A DNA stretch of 64,000 bases, taken from the NCBI GenBank assembly GCA_021234155.1, contig JAJEKV010000041.1:8438917-8502916 (forward strand). The letters run 5' to 3'. The notes below the pieces were generated by a model, which had not been told where the DNA came from, ran no database searches, and was given only the letters and a program-made list of their open reading frames with translations. The DNA comes from Isoetes taiwanensis. Taxonomy: Eukaryota; Streptophyta; Lycopodiopsida; Isoetales; Isoetaceae. The stretch's first letter is position 1. Every line of letters starts with the position of its first letter. The translations under genes and the position numbers were made by a program. Shown piece after piece: positions 33,811-45,501 of the stretch.

Positions 33811-34304
33811 AGCTTGGCCATAGCCTTTAAGAAGCTCTGCCATTCCCTTTCGACGGATTCATGGTTGCAGATCTGCCAGAAACCAGAGTGGTTTCTCCTT
33901 CTCAAGTGGTACAACAGGATCTGCAGCACAAAGGTGTGTACCAAATTTCAAAATTCAAATATTGGGGGAAAAAAAAAGCGGGGTATAAGAAACAATTAAA
34001 TAAGTCTTGAAAGTGAGTCTTGAAAATAAGTCACGTAGAGTGAGTCTTGAAGTTGTCATAATATTTATATAGTGCATTATTAGTTGTAAGGGTAAGTAAG
34101 TTGATAGAGTAAACTATTTTTCAGTTGTTATAATGTGCATTATAGGTGCATATGTTGCTATTTACATGTGCATTAGGCATCACTCTTCACATAGCTAAAT
34201 ATGAGCCCAATGGTATCCTTTTCCTATAGCTATATGGTCCATTAGAAAGGCAAGGGTCCATTAGATATGGTGTGCATTAGATAACACATGGGGAGGGTCT
34301 GTTT

Positions 34305-34557
34305 ATCATAGAAAATACATAGGAAATTCGTGTGGAGGGCATTTTTTTATAGAAAATACATAGGATATTGTGTTTATTAAAAAATACATAGTATAGGATA
34401 TTGTCTTATTAGAAAATACATAGTATATAGTGTCCCATTTAAAAAAGCTATCTTTGAATAAAGCTATAGGTAAACATTGACATATTAAAAAAGGGAGAGG
34501 GTCTATTTTTTCATATATGACATGTATACATAGAAAATGCATAGGATATGTTGTGCA
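34305..34557. repeat. degenerate AGAAAATACATAG repeats
   Basis: AGAAAATACATAGGA and variants (AAAAATACATAGTATAGGA, AGAAAATGCATAGGA) recur five or six times over 250 bases. The spacing is irregular. Confidence 0.6.
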
Positions 34558-35085
34558 TTAGAACTGCGTTTCTCGATTCTCAGAACTGCATTTCTCAACC
34601 TGAGGTATCTTTCTCGACTCGCGAGTCGAGAAAGGCCCTCAAAACTGCGTTTCTCGACCCTCAAAACTGCGTTTCTCGACCCTCAAAACTGTGTTTCTCG
34701 ACCCTCAAAACTGTGTTTCTCGACCCTCAAAACTGCTTTTTTCGACCCTCAGAACTGCATTTTTCACCTTGAGCTGCTTTCTGGACTCGTGAGTCGAGAA
34801 AGACCATCAAAACTGCGTTTCTCGACCCTCAGAACTACGTTTTTCATCCTGAGCTGCCTTTCTCGACTCCTGCGTTTCTTGATTCTTGGAACTGCATTTC
34901 TCACCCTGACCTGTCTTTCTCGACTCTCAGAAATGCATTTCTCGACCCTCAGAACTGCATTTTTCACCTTGAGATGCCTTTCTCGACTCGCGAGAAAGGC
35001 CCTCAAAACTGTGTTTCTCGACCCTCAGAACTGTATTTTTCACCTTGAGCTGCTTTTCTCGACTCGCGAGTCGAGAAAGGGCTTC
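34558..35085. repeat. tandem array with embedded perfect palindromes
   Basis: A 22-base unit, close to AAAACTGCGTTTCTCGACCCTC, is repeated about fifteen times. Between blocks lie dyads with core CTCGACTCGCGAGTCGAG: a perfect 26-base palindrome at 34609-34634, a perfect 24-base one at 35055-35078, and an imperfect one near 34783-34801. The array reads open on both strands (a 192-residue plus-strand frame), which follows from the period and is not evidence of a protein. Confidence 0.9.
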
Positions 35086-35477
35086 AGACCTACTTTCTTC
35101 AGAAATGGCCCTTAGAACTGGTTGCTTTCTTATTTGTATTGTCTGTAGCATCACTTGCATTAACTTGATTTTGCCTTTCCCAGTACAGATCGCGAACAGA
35201 AAGGACATAATCAGGAGCTATGGAAAGACCCGTTCATTGAAGAAAGAGGACGAGAAGAGGTCGGTGACATGCATTGGTCAGGTCAGCGTGTTCAGATTTC
35301 TATTCTCTTCAAGTTGCTCTCGTGGCTTGGAACACCTCGGACCTTGCTCTGCATGCTGTTCCCAGTAGGTAGTCTGTGTGCGAAGATGATGTAATATTTG
35401 TGCCAGTCCAACCATCATGGTATCTTCAACCACTATAAAATACAATGTAATGAAATTATTTATGAATAAAAATTCAA

Positions 35478-36100
35478 GAAGGAAGGAAGGAAGGTTGGTT
35501 CTTTTATCGTCCGTGGAGGCCAATCGGCCTATGGGACCCAAATTACACGGGTGCAGCAAGCCCATTGCTACCCGGATTAAAAAAACACCCCCTTAGGAGG
35601 GAAAAACCGTCGCAGCAACAAGCCTGCTGGCAGCTGTACAAATATATATATACACATGAATTCCCGGCACCTCAAGTAGGCGCCCGGGGGCAGAGGTGAG
35701 TCCGCAGATCCAAAACCTCCTGGAGGTAGGAGCCAAGGGATCGAACTGACGGCGTACTGAGTAGCTCGTGCAGGGGCAGACCAGGTCGCACCAAGAGAAT
35801 GTAGCGAGCCCGAATCTGACTATAGGCTGGACAGCTCTGGAAGGCATGGCTTTCATCCTCAACAACGGGCAACACTGACAACTGGCGCGGCTCTCCAACC
35901 CACCGACCCGTCTCGAGCCGAAGATGGTGGGCCCCAGTTCGAATGGACGCGATGATCCTGCGCTTCTTCATGGGCAACTGAGAACGCAGGTAGAGCTGTG
36001 GGCCTCGAACCAGGGTGGGGTTTATGTGATGTTTGTAGTGTGCCATCTTTACCTGTTCCAGAGCATGGTGGTTATGGTGGCAGATCAGCACTTTGTTTAC
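35478..36100 (-). mobile_element. LINE 3' fragment (reverse) with (CCTT)n tail
   Basis: The minus-strand frame 36091-35672 reads HYKHHINPTLVRGPQLYLRS, RIIASIRTGAHHLRLETGRW and VVEDESHAFQSCPAYSQIRA, homologous to the LINE C-terminal region at 56100-56430. The 3' end has the GGGTCCCATAGGCCGATTGG / CCTCCACGGACG block and ends in AAGG repeats (plus strand, 35478-35495). It is 5'-truncated at about 36100. Confidence 0.8.
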
Positions 36101-36249
36101 AGAGAGATAGCATTTTCATTGGTTTTAGCTGTGTTCTTTACCTTCTTGACTCGCAAACCGAGAAAAATAGACCACTTAACTTTCCTTAACATTTTCTTTC
36201 CTAGAGGAAAACAGACATCTTCTAAAGCAATAATGCGGTTTTAAAAGTT

Positions 36250-36581
36250 TCCTTCGTCCGTTTTGTGTAAAATAATAGGGTTCCAAAAAAAAATGGGAAT
36301 GGCATGAGACCCACTTTAATTAAATGCGACTTTTTGGCTAAAGTACACTAAAGTTTAATGTAAAAGCTTCTAAGTTTTGGCTAAACTTTCCAAATTTTAG
36401 CAGTTATACTTTCTTGCGGTTAGCTAAAAGTCGGACGAAATGGAGGTGGGGTGTGAAATAGACTTGGCTAAAATTTTATTTTTTTTAGCCCAAAAAGGGC
36501 CATGGTTTAGCCATTTTTTTTTTCAAATAAGGCCAAAATTTCGCCATTTAGCTAAGTTTGACCACTAATTTTTTCCATGCT
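36250..36581. mobile_element. MITE-like element
   Basis: It is rich in GGCTAAA and TTTAGCC and ends CGCCATTTAGCTAAGTTTGA...TTTTTTCCATG, matching the ends at 8461 and 30781. No coding capacity. Confidence 0.5.
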
Positions 36582-36704
36582 TGTGATTGCCATTGACCTT
36601 GGTCCACACAAATATGTTGTCTTTAGAAATGATATTAGGTACACCAAAGTCATTGTTAATCTTAGAGGAGACATGGTCAATAGCTGAGCCCTTTGAGTTT
36701 TGAA

Positions 36705-37821
36705 TCAAATGTTGACTGTGACTTCCTGACCAGATCTGTGGTGTACCTGTATGCCCTGATTGACCTGCTGGTTGACTTGACAATTCACAGACAGATTGAC
36801 AGGTCGACTTTCCATCTGTCCAGAATTATCCAATTTTTCCCTGCAATTTTCATACCAAAAGTGCTCGACCGTACAATTTTGGTAGTGAGGTGGCAAACCA
36901 GACCATCTTAAAGATAGATTGGCTCTTTGTCCAAAGACATCCAAAAAGGGGATCTGAAGGGGGATATCTTTTGAGATATCAAGTTGAACAAAGGAGCGAG
37001 GAGGTCTATAAGGAGAGTATTCCATACAAATATAGGATCCAACGGAGTCAAAAAGAATTTTTAGGCAGTCCTCATTCCAGTAGATGAGATTTAGGCCATG
37101 AAGAGTTGTAGAGGCCACACAGAGCTTGTCTAAGTTAGAAATTTCAAATTTAGGGTCACATTTAAGAAAGGAAAGTTGAAAAGATTCAAAGGTCAGGGGA
37201 CCATGATTGAGGAAGAAATTAACAGTTTTTTTGCTTCCACATTCAATCATTATGTAAGGTGACTGAAGCCAATAGACAGCATTAATCAAAATTCCTTTGT
37301 GAAGATTCAGGCAAAAGGACCAAGTTTGTCCAATTTGATCCCATGTTTGTTAACCTTCACAATTACAGCAGAATCCTAAAAAGAATTTGCATGCACAGAG
37401 GGGAGATCCAAGGAAATACCGTTAAAGATGTCGAGCTTTTTGGCACTAAAAGGAGGTTTGAAGGGTCGAATATTTCCGAGGATCTTGTTGAAGGAATCAT
37501 CCGAATGCTTTTGTTGAGTCGATCTCTTTTCACCATAAGGCAGAGGCGCATTATGAACAGGGTCCATGACAGGCAATTGACCTCTGTAATCAGGATCTTT
37601 GGAAAGATTATCCCAACAAGAAACTTTAAAAGACAGAGGATCCATTGAAGACTGCCCATTCAAAAACTTAGCAAAATTTCCAAAGAAAATGAAATTTTTT
37701 GGGTTTTTTCTGAAAAGATCTTAACTGATTAAGGAGTTTGGGACGATCAGAAGGTGCAAAATCAGCAAAAGCCTGAAGAATAGAGAGAAATTTAGGGTAA
37801 TCTCTGCTTTTAAATTCCATA
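36705..37821 (-). pseudogene. LINE ORF1 (DUF4283-like) remnant
   Basis: It starts at ATG 37821 (MEFKSRDYPKFLSILQAFAD), shifts frame near 37690 into AKFLNGQSSMDPLSFKVSCW, passes stops near 37374 and 37312 and reads on in 37289-36705: VASTTLHGLNLIYWNEDCLK, SYICMEYSPYRPPRSFVQLD, LSLRWSGLPPHYQNC. The pattern (short hydrophobic RRM-like fold, then LP..C..C) is that of DUF4283-type ORF1 proteins of plant LINEs, which bind element RNA. No EN/RT follows it on this strand, so it is an orphan ORF1. Confidence 0.6.
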
Positions 37822-38509
37822 ACAAAATAACCAAGGGAAAACTACAAAGGCGCGAGAAAAATGGGCGTGGCGCAGGAGGAAAAATCAAGGGGCAGAGAAA
37901 AGAACAGGGTAAAGAACCTATCTATGATTAAGAATATGGAGAGCCAATTCACATCACAGCCAAAATGCAAGAAATCAGAGCACCATAAGCATGAATCATT
38001 GCTCATAGTACACCTTTACAACAATTTTAGAGTCGGCCCATTCACAATGCACATTAAAGATGCCTTTTGCCGCAATTTCTTTGTTGCCAATGAATTCCTG
38101 CAGCTAAAATTCAATAATTTTAATTTCAAATTCAATTGAACTCGGCACAAAAGAGTATTCCGGAAGGAATCGATCTTCAGGAAAATGCTGGTTAAAAATT
38201 AGAAAATTCCACAAGTCCAAAGATGTTCCTTTCAAAAAACCACAAGTCAGTCTTGAATTGTGCTTGATAATTGTGAAAATTCTGATATCCATATCTAGCT
38301 TTTGATGAGGAGAATCATATGGAATGCAAGCCCCTACAAGGCTGGCAAACTTGATCCACCAATTCGACTCAGAACCTTCCTGAATCAGCAAAACAGATCA
38401 AGAAATGTGTTTGAATCACATAAGACAAAGAATTCAAGAAAGATAGCGCTCCAAGTTGACGTGTCCATCTTAGAACAATCGCAAAATATTTTATTGGTAG
38501 TTCATTTTT

Positions 38510-40170
38510 GGGGTCCTTGTGGTCGTCCCAAGATGAACATGACGAGTCTAATGAACGCGATGAGTTGACCGACCAAGATGACATTGAAGTTGACAAAGAA
38601 GTTTTAGAGGACATTGATCTTTCTTACAACGTTCAATTCAGAAAGCTATTGAGGTCTCAGACATGCCTACAGCTTATAACTCTTCTCACATGATATGAAA
38701 TAGGAAGGGTAAACTCCGGTCATAAAAAGATCTGCAGTATGTGTGATTTCTGATGACTAGAGATGTAGAGCCCTATGAAACAAATTGAAGGAACTTGGCT
38801 GATTACAGAAAAAGTTGTAGTTTGTGAAACATCACAGTTTAAATAGTGTACTTCAAGATAATAATTGGTTGTACATTGCATGCATGCAGCACAAATTGAT
38901 GTACTATGTTTAAGTGCCCACAGATTGATTTTACAGATCTCCATATTTTGGTAATCTTATTGCTATGGCCCACAAAGTGTGGTAATGTCATCTACTAGTT
39001 TACTTAGTTAAAAATTTGAATCCCTTAAAGTTGAGATGGATGTTTAAGTCTTTATGTTCTTATGTTTATAGATAATCAGTCTGCACATGGTTGCAGCACA
39101 TACTTAATCTAAAAAAGGACCTCAATTGCTTAAATGCTATGGTCTTACCCCTACCCCTTAGATTGAAAAAGAAGCTTGACCATGCAAACATGATGGTTTA
39201 TGTTGGACTAATTTGCATGCAAAGTATAGACATATTTCTATCTTAGATAACTATAAATCAAGCACCTGTTGACTGAATTTGGATTGAATACTACAAGTCT
39301 GCATTGGCAGTATGGTTTTGCTATGTCAAGGGTGTAAATTGCTTTGCCCAAATCTTGTAAATGCATTTGTTTCATATCATGCCTATAACTTATAACATAT
39401 AAGAGATCTAAGAGATAGAAGAAACCAATAAATTTACTACTAAAATGATTTCAGTTCATTCAATAGCATACCTCAACAATGCTTATATTAATTTCAATTG
39501 TATATCTTAATGCAGGTATATTTTCATAAAGGCGAGTTGTTGAGGGATGAAGCCGGACGAGAATTCGAGCAGAAAGCATCAGACGCCCTGAAAACTTATT
39601 GTAGGGAGGTCGATAAACTTTTCAAGGAAATAAAGCCACGTCATCTGCAAAGGACCCTGAAGTACATCTTCTAGTAGTTTGGCGATGGAATATCTCAGAT
39701 GAATCTTATTAAATTATTGAAGAAGTGGTGGAAACATTGGAGTTCAGTAGGTTAGTTACCATTTTTTATGTTTTTTTATGAATGAAGTCGTGTAAATCTT
39801 TTGGGTTTAAATTGTAGGGAAATTCTTAGGAGAATGTGCGAAACAATAATGTGCCGAAACCAATGCATGTCGATGATGAAAGTTGGAAGAGGTTTGTCAA
39901 GCTGTGTGGCAGAAATTATCAACGACAAAGAGATGTTGCTGCCAAACGCAAGAGGCAGCAATGGACTGGCTCTGGAGGCATAATGTCCATTAAAACTAAG
40001 TTTGTTAAGTGCTTAACAATTTTGCACCACGTTCTTTCAAATATATTTCTTTACTTTTTTTTGTGGATAACTCAGTTTTGGAAGTCTATGCCCACGGTGG
40101 ATTTGGTACAGGAAATTTTAGCAAAAGGTGGGTATGAAGCATGGAGAAAGAAGATGATTGCTAAAGGCTT
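38510..40170 (+). pseudogene. En/Spm-type plant transposase (Transposase_24-like) remnant
   Basis: Separated exon-like blocks lie on the plus strand. Block 38508-38690 is acidic (ELTDQDDIEVDKEVLEDIDL). Block 39517-39673 has VYFHKGELLRDEAGREFEQK and ends in a stop. Block 39836-39985 has NVPKPMHVDDESWKRFVKLC and then KRKRQQWTGSGGI. Block 40090-40180 has TVDLVQEILAKGGYEAWRKK. The W..FV..C...Y......A.KRK.QQ.TGSGG series is like the Ptta/En-Spm plant transposase domain (W..F......K..S..N+.NR.....HT.GS). Frames change and stops occur between blocks, so it is decayed. CACTA termini were not found. Confidence 0.45.
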
Positions 40171-40668
40171 TCTGCCCAAAAAGGTTCGTTCTTTTGATTA
40201 TTGTCATGCATATCTTGTTATGGCTTCCCACCAATATCACAGCCTTGTGAATGTAGTCTTGCATTTGTTAATATAGTCTTGCGTAGAGGTGAGCAAGATA
40301 TATTTGATTGTCCAGTGTTTTACAGTATTTTTCAGGTATCTTATTCTTCGCTAGAAAAGTTTCCAAACTGTGATAACAAAATGAACACTGTTGTTGATTA
40401 TGCCTCTATCATCATTATGTATGTTAGAATCAATTTCGTTGCCAGAGTATCATACATCATACACTGCAAGAGGATGTGGGTTATAGTGTCGAGCATAGTG
40501 AGAAAATTTTAGACACTGAGTGAACCTTCAATATCCCTAAAACGGTCAAAATCTTGACACTATACTAGACATCATCATTGGTTCGCTGGGGTAATAACCC
40601 TTGAATCACGATCAAAGTCATAACGTTGACAGTAATAGAGTTTCCAACAAGCTTGCAACTCTGATTGT

Positions 40669-41030
40669 GACAAATTAGTATCATCTATTATAGTAGTTTA
40701 TTGTCACGAATATCAACAAGCATTGTGTTGAGTTCTATTATATAGTTTATGGATGTTTTACATCGATATTAAGTAATGGTCTGTGTCAAATATGTAGTGA
40801 CCAGTTTTGTGTTATAACCTGTGCCAAAATTACATTCCCATTATGACGAATTAGCATCACCTTTTTATAGATGTTTATTGTCACGAATGTGAACAAACAT
40901 TGTCTTGAGCTCTACTATGGTTTATGACAAGCATACATCAATATTAAGTAATGATCCGCGCTAAAACTACAAATATATAGTGACAAGATTTGTGCTATAA
41001 CTTCTGTCAAAATTACATCTAAATAATGGC
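40669..41030. repeat. two diverged 180-bp tandem units
   Basis: Units at about 40669-40846 and 40847-41030 share TGACRAATTAGYATCA, TTTATTGTCACGAAT, AACAWRCATTGT, ATCRATATTAAGTAATG and TGTCAAAATTACAT in order. The repeated GTGACAA words resemble subterminal repeats of plant DNA transposons. Confidence 0.65.
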
Positions 41031-41312
41031 AAACTTCAAAGGCATCATTTGTGAAATAGTGACAATCTACTATCAAAACTTTGCCAAGGAAATAACAACA
41101 TAAAAGCACAATTAAGTTATTACATACAACCATTGCAACTAAATGTTGGATTGCATATCTTTATTCTTATTGGAGTGCAACAATAGGTTTATAGTATAGG
41201 AACACAAAATAACAAATTTCATTAAGAATCATCGACAACAACGCATTAAGTCTTTTCATCAAACAATACACTTCATATGTCTTAATTTTGTAAGCAACAA
41301 AAGTAATTAAGT

Positions 41313-41647
41313 TCAGCCCTCTTGATTTTCAAAATTATCTTCATCTTTTCCATCTTCATTTCTCTTCCTTTCCTCCTCCTGATCAGGACAATGGAGAACT
41401 TAGTTCTATATTCAATAAATTTGATGTAAAGAAAACTGCTCAAACAATAGAACTTCATACCAGTTCTTTATCGGAGTTGCTTTCAATATAGCAAATGTTC
41501 TGCATGATAATATATAGATATAAGATTAATGTAAATTTGAACTCACCACCGATATACTTTCTGTCTTCCTACTTCTTTCCCCTTCTTGGGTTTCACCTTG
41601 AAGATGATACCTGGGCTTGCCTCGTTAACATAATCCAAGGCTCTATG
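41313..41647 (-). CDS. two exon-like blocks of an unknown gene, 3' end
   Basis: On the minus strand, 41647-41547 is bounded by tatag|CAT and GGTG|gtgagt and encodes HRALDYVNEASPGIIFKVKP and KKGKEVGRQKVYRW. Block 41398-41313 follows ctaag|TTC and encodes an acidic tail, PDQEEERKRNEDGKDEDN, then FENQEG and TGA. The splice sites are good and the composition is protein-like. I find no upstream exons and no family match, so this may be a gene remnant or part of a transposon. Confidence 0.3.
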
Positions 41648-41849
41648 CTATAAAATTAACAAGGTAGATTAATGGAGGAAACAAAAAAGTGCCCCAAAAT
41701 CTAGTTGTAGCTGGTTCTAAAAGCAAAAATGAAATTCCGAACAGTTGTAAGATCAGCAAATTAGGTTAATAAAAAATGCACAGCTAACTTTTACTTTAGG
41801 TCTTGCTAACTTTTACTTCAGGTCTACAATTAGAGGTTTCGTTGAGCTT

Positions 41850-42460
41850 AATTTCACAAATGAATACATACCAAGTGCAAGAGAAAATTTTACAAGCATC
41901 ACTAAGTGGTCCCTTCAGCTCCCACCTCCTAATTGGAGACGTATGTGGACTTGGGCTTGGGATAAACTACTTCATCCTAAGGTGGTTGTGCTTTGGTGGC
42001 AGATTCTTCACAGATGCCCTCGTGTGAATGTGTTTGTCCACATATTTGATCCTCGAGTGTCAGCATTCTGCCCACTGTACAAGCAAAGGGACGAGACTAT
42101 TGAACATTGTTTCTTTTTATGTGATCATCTCTAGCCTGTTTGGTCTTGGCTGCTTTCTCTTTTTTATGTGACATTGACAAGTCAACAGTGCACCTGGCTT
42201 TTTATCCGGATACTTGAAATAAGTTGCGGAGCCAAGCATTTCATTTAGCATCAGGATGGTTGTTGTGGTCCATCTAGAAGCGCATAAGATTGTGTGTCTT
42301 TCAGGGTTTGGATATTCCTCCTGCATTTGTCCTCCAGGACGCAAAAGCTAGAATTGCTAAGGCCTACCATTGCTCTTCACTTGCTCCTGCCAAGCGACAG
42401 TTGATATTTGAGTTCCATTTGAGTGTATTGTCTTATGCATAGGCTGGTGGTTCTACTCAA
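41850..42460 (+). pseudogene. L1-type LINE zf-RVT fragment
   Basis: The plus strand reads MWTWAWDKLLHPKVVVLWWQ, ILHRCPRVNVFVHIF and then RDETIEHCFFLCDHL with a stop. The same stretch exists at 42900-43070 in the L1 on the minus strand (HCFFLCDHL is identical), so it is a second copy of that family. The two lie tail to tail, meeting at about 42464. Confidence 0.7.
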
Positions 42461-42502
42461 TGTATCATTTTTATTTTTATTTTGAAGGACGTGAGACTCT
42501 TT

Positions 42503-44110
42503 TTATTTACAAGAACAAAGGCGCAATATACAATGAACAGACAGGAATAAAACCCTAGTGGATAGGCTAATCCAACTAGGCAAAAACACCCGTCCATGCG
42601 TAAGAAGAACACCGTAAATACGTTGCCAAATTATCTCTTTTTTATAATCAGCTAGAGATGAGCAATGATAAGCTTTAGTGATCTTCTGCTGAGCACAACG
42701 GAGAAGCTGCTGATCAGAGATGTGTGCACCTTGGAAAATACATAAACGTCGCCTCTGCCAGATAGACCACAAAATCTAACTAGAAGCAAGATGAAATGAC
42801 CGCTTACGCAAGTTAGGCCAAATTGGGGGATAAAGTGCAAGTAGGATCTCCTGGCTAGTGAAAGACACACTGAAAAGAGTGAACAACCACGCCCAAGCAA
42901 GCCGTAGATGATCGCACAAGAAGAAGCAGTGTTTAATAGTTTCAACACCACAGAGAGGGTATCTTGTGAACCAAGACATTTACTCGAACACATCAATAGA
43001 GAATTTGCCATCGCAGCGCTGAAACTTTAGGGTGGAGCAATTTATCCCATGTCCACATCCAAACACTTTTCCACTATGGTTGAGGAACCTGAAGATGCTA
43101 GTGCCGAGATGGGGGAAGAGGCTCACAATCTAAAAGCAGCATGTACGTGGAAGAAACAAACTTTTTTGGCTTAAGACGTGCATCACATTTCCAAATAGGC
43201 ACATCAGCCTATGGTTGCTGCACAGTGGATGGCAAAAAATCAGCCACCCCAGCCCAAATTTGCCGATCCCATCTGTATGACAGAAATCTCGTCTGAAAAG
43301 CCTCCCATGACAAAAGATGACCAGAATCATACCAAGCTGCAATCGTTAAAACCCCAGCTAGCTGCCAATGCCGTTGGGTCTTTGGATGTACAAGTGCACA
43401 TAAAGGTTGCTGACCATGCATACCTTGCAGGGGAAGCCACCAGCATGACATTGACAATGAAGCACAAGCTTGGGGATTAACATGGAATAAAGATCTAACC
43501 GCATCCCAGGAAGCAAGCAGACCTTTAAGGAATGGAGAAGCATTTGGAGATGGATGCAGAGGATACAACAAGGCCCATGGGAGACTAGGCTTGATAGTTG
43601 TCTTGTGAAAGGGGAGACACTGCAGAAGTGATTGCCGCACCAACCTTAAGCCAGGAGAGTCATCTTTACCAAGGAGGAGCCTCCAAATGAACTTTGAAAT
43701 CATGACTTGGCTTTGCAGATGGAAGTCCAACATTCCAAGGCCACCAGCCGCCTTAGGCTTGATGCGCTTAGCCCAGGATATCTTAACAATAACACCTTCT
43801 GAGGTACCATCCTAGATGAAATTCCTGACAATACAGACGATCTCATTCATCTTACATTGAGGAGCCAGTAAGACAGATGCCATATAGTCATGGGTGTTGT
43901 TGAGGACGGATCTTGCAACTGTGACCCTACCAGGCAAAGATAGCTTAGCCACCTTCCACCAGAACAGATGTTTCTCAAGACCTTTAATGATCTCATCCCA
44001 AGCACATGAGGCAGAAATATGCACCCCCACAGGAATGCCCAAAAGCTTTGTGGGTTGACCATGAGGAAGCACCATCCAGGGGTAGTCAAGAATACAAGAG
44101 GGAACAGCAC
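42503..44110 (-). pseudogene. L1 ORF2 C-terminal region with zf-RVT
   Basis: Continuing after RT, the frames read LEKHLFWWKVAKLSLPGRVT, VARSVLNNTHDYMASVLLAP, ISWAKRIKPKAAGGLGMLDF and IWRLLLGKDD, the conserved post-RT region of plant LINEs (W....LS..GR..L...VL...P.Y....). The zinc-finger part follows with HCFFLCDHLRLAWAWLF. Stops and shifts at about 43810, 43207, 43100 and 42780 break it into pieces. This region follows the catalytic domain in ORF2 proteins and probably helps bind RNA. Confidence 0.8.
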
Positions 44111-44179
44111 TATCTAGTGTCCATAGAGCAGTGCACTTTCTCCAACCTACAAGAACTCCAGAGGCCAGGGAGAAAGTAT

Positions 44180-45474
44180 CTAGGAGCAGCTTAGCATTAT
44201 GGAGGTTTCATCATTGGCCATAAGAAAAAGGAAAGTGTCATCAGCATACTGATTACACACCTCCTGAGAACCATCCAACATGGGCAGACCCTGGATGGCA
44301 CCTTCTCGAGCTGCAACATCAAAGAGTTGAGACAACACTTCTGCAGCAATAGTGAAGAGAAAGGGCGCCAAAGGACAACCCTGTCAGATCCCCCGACCAA
44401 CAGTAAAGATTTGGGATGGCTCATCTTGAAAGAGCACTGTAGACCGCGCCGACACATGAAGCTTCATAAGATCACGGGTGAATGCCTCTCCAAATCCCAA
44501 AGCAAGAAGGCATTTCTCCAAAAATACCCAATTCACACTGTCATAGGCTTTAGCAAAGTCTAGTTTGAGGAACACCACTTGATGACCCTGCAAGTGATTC
44601 CAATACATGCCCTCGTATGCAGCCGCAACATTGTTCAAGATGCATCGGCCAGGGAGAAAGCCAGACTGTGTAGAAGAAATTGACTCGGCTAAGATGTTGT
44701 GTACCTTGTCAGCCAGAGCTTTAGCAAATATTTTGTAGACAGACAAGATCAAGGTGATAGGACGCCAGTCAGAAATGGATCTAGGCTCTTTGCACTTTGG
44801 AATGAGAGAGATGTATCCAGTGTTGAGGATCTTATCTAAGCTTTGCGAACGCTGAAAGTCACAAAAAGCAGCATAGACATCATTGTTGAGCCAAGGCCAG
44901 CAAGCTTGAAAGAACTCAATAGGGAAGCCATCAAGATTAGGACACTTATCATGCTTCAAATGAAACACAGCCTCCTTCAAGTCCTTTCTTGTGATATTCG
45001 ATTCAAGTAATCTCCTTTTCTCACTGGAAATAATTGAATGTATCTTAGACAACACAACAGCCTGGAATGGCATGGGGTGCTGAGCAAAGAAGGAAGAGAA
45101 ATGATCAAAAAGATATTGCTTGAGTTGCACTGGATCAGAGATGAGAGAGCCATCAGGAAGCTGGAGGGAGTGGACAGATGTTGCCTGCCTTCTCCTTTTA
45201 GATGCTGCAAAGAAAAAGCAAGTACATCTATCCCCATCTTTGAACCATTGCAAACTAGCCTTCATCGAGCATGCCGAACCTGCTCATTTTCCAGCAGTTT
45301 AATTTGTGAAAGGACTAGCTTTTCTCTGGCCCCATCAGAGGGAACATGAGAACGACAAGTTGCAAGTTCACCATACAATGCAGAAAGTTGCTCTCTTGTC
45401 TCTAATGCTCGAATTCTGCCCCATTCCTTAGCGAGAGACTTAACAACAGAAAGAGCTGCAACTAAACCAGCCAT
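44180..45474 (-). pseudogene. L1 ORF2 reverse transcriptase domain
   Basis: Frame 45474-45262 gives the EN-RT linker (SQIKLLENEQVRHAR). After a one-base shift, 45265-44384 gives WFKDGDRCTCFFFAASKRRR, HDKCPNLDGFPIEFFQACWP, LIPKCKEPRSISDWRPITLI, VFLKLDFAKAYDSVNWVFLE (first catalytic Asp) and FTVGRGI. An in-frame TGA at 44381-44383 stands where GIRQGCPL has Arg (CGA to TGA). The same frame then continues QGCPLAPFLFTIAAEVLSQL to QYADDTFLFL (YADD box). One frameshift and one nonsense change separate it from an open RT. The enzyme would copy LINE RNA at nicked DNA. Confidence 0.9.
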
Positions 45475-45501
45475 GCCTCTTCTAGAGGAAAATGCTTGGG
45501 A

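Noticed and set aside
34558-35085. CRISPR-like repeat array
   Set aside because: No unique spacers of uniform size, no cas genes, and the window is plant nuclear DNA.
34537-35208. 192-residue and shorter ORFs with repeated FSTL/LRFS words
   Set aside because: They translate a 22-bp tandem array in several frames and on both strands; no domain or splice signal.
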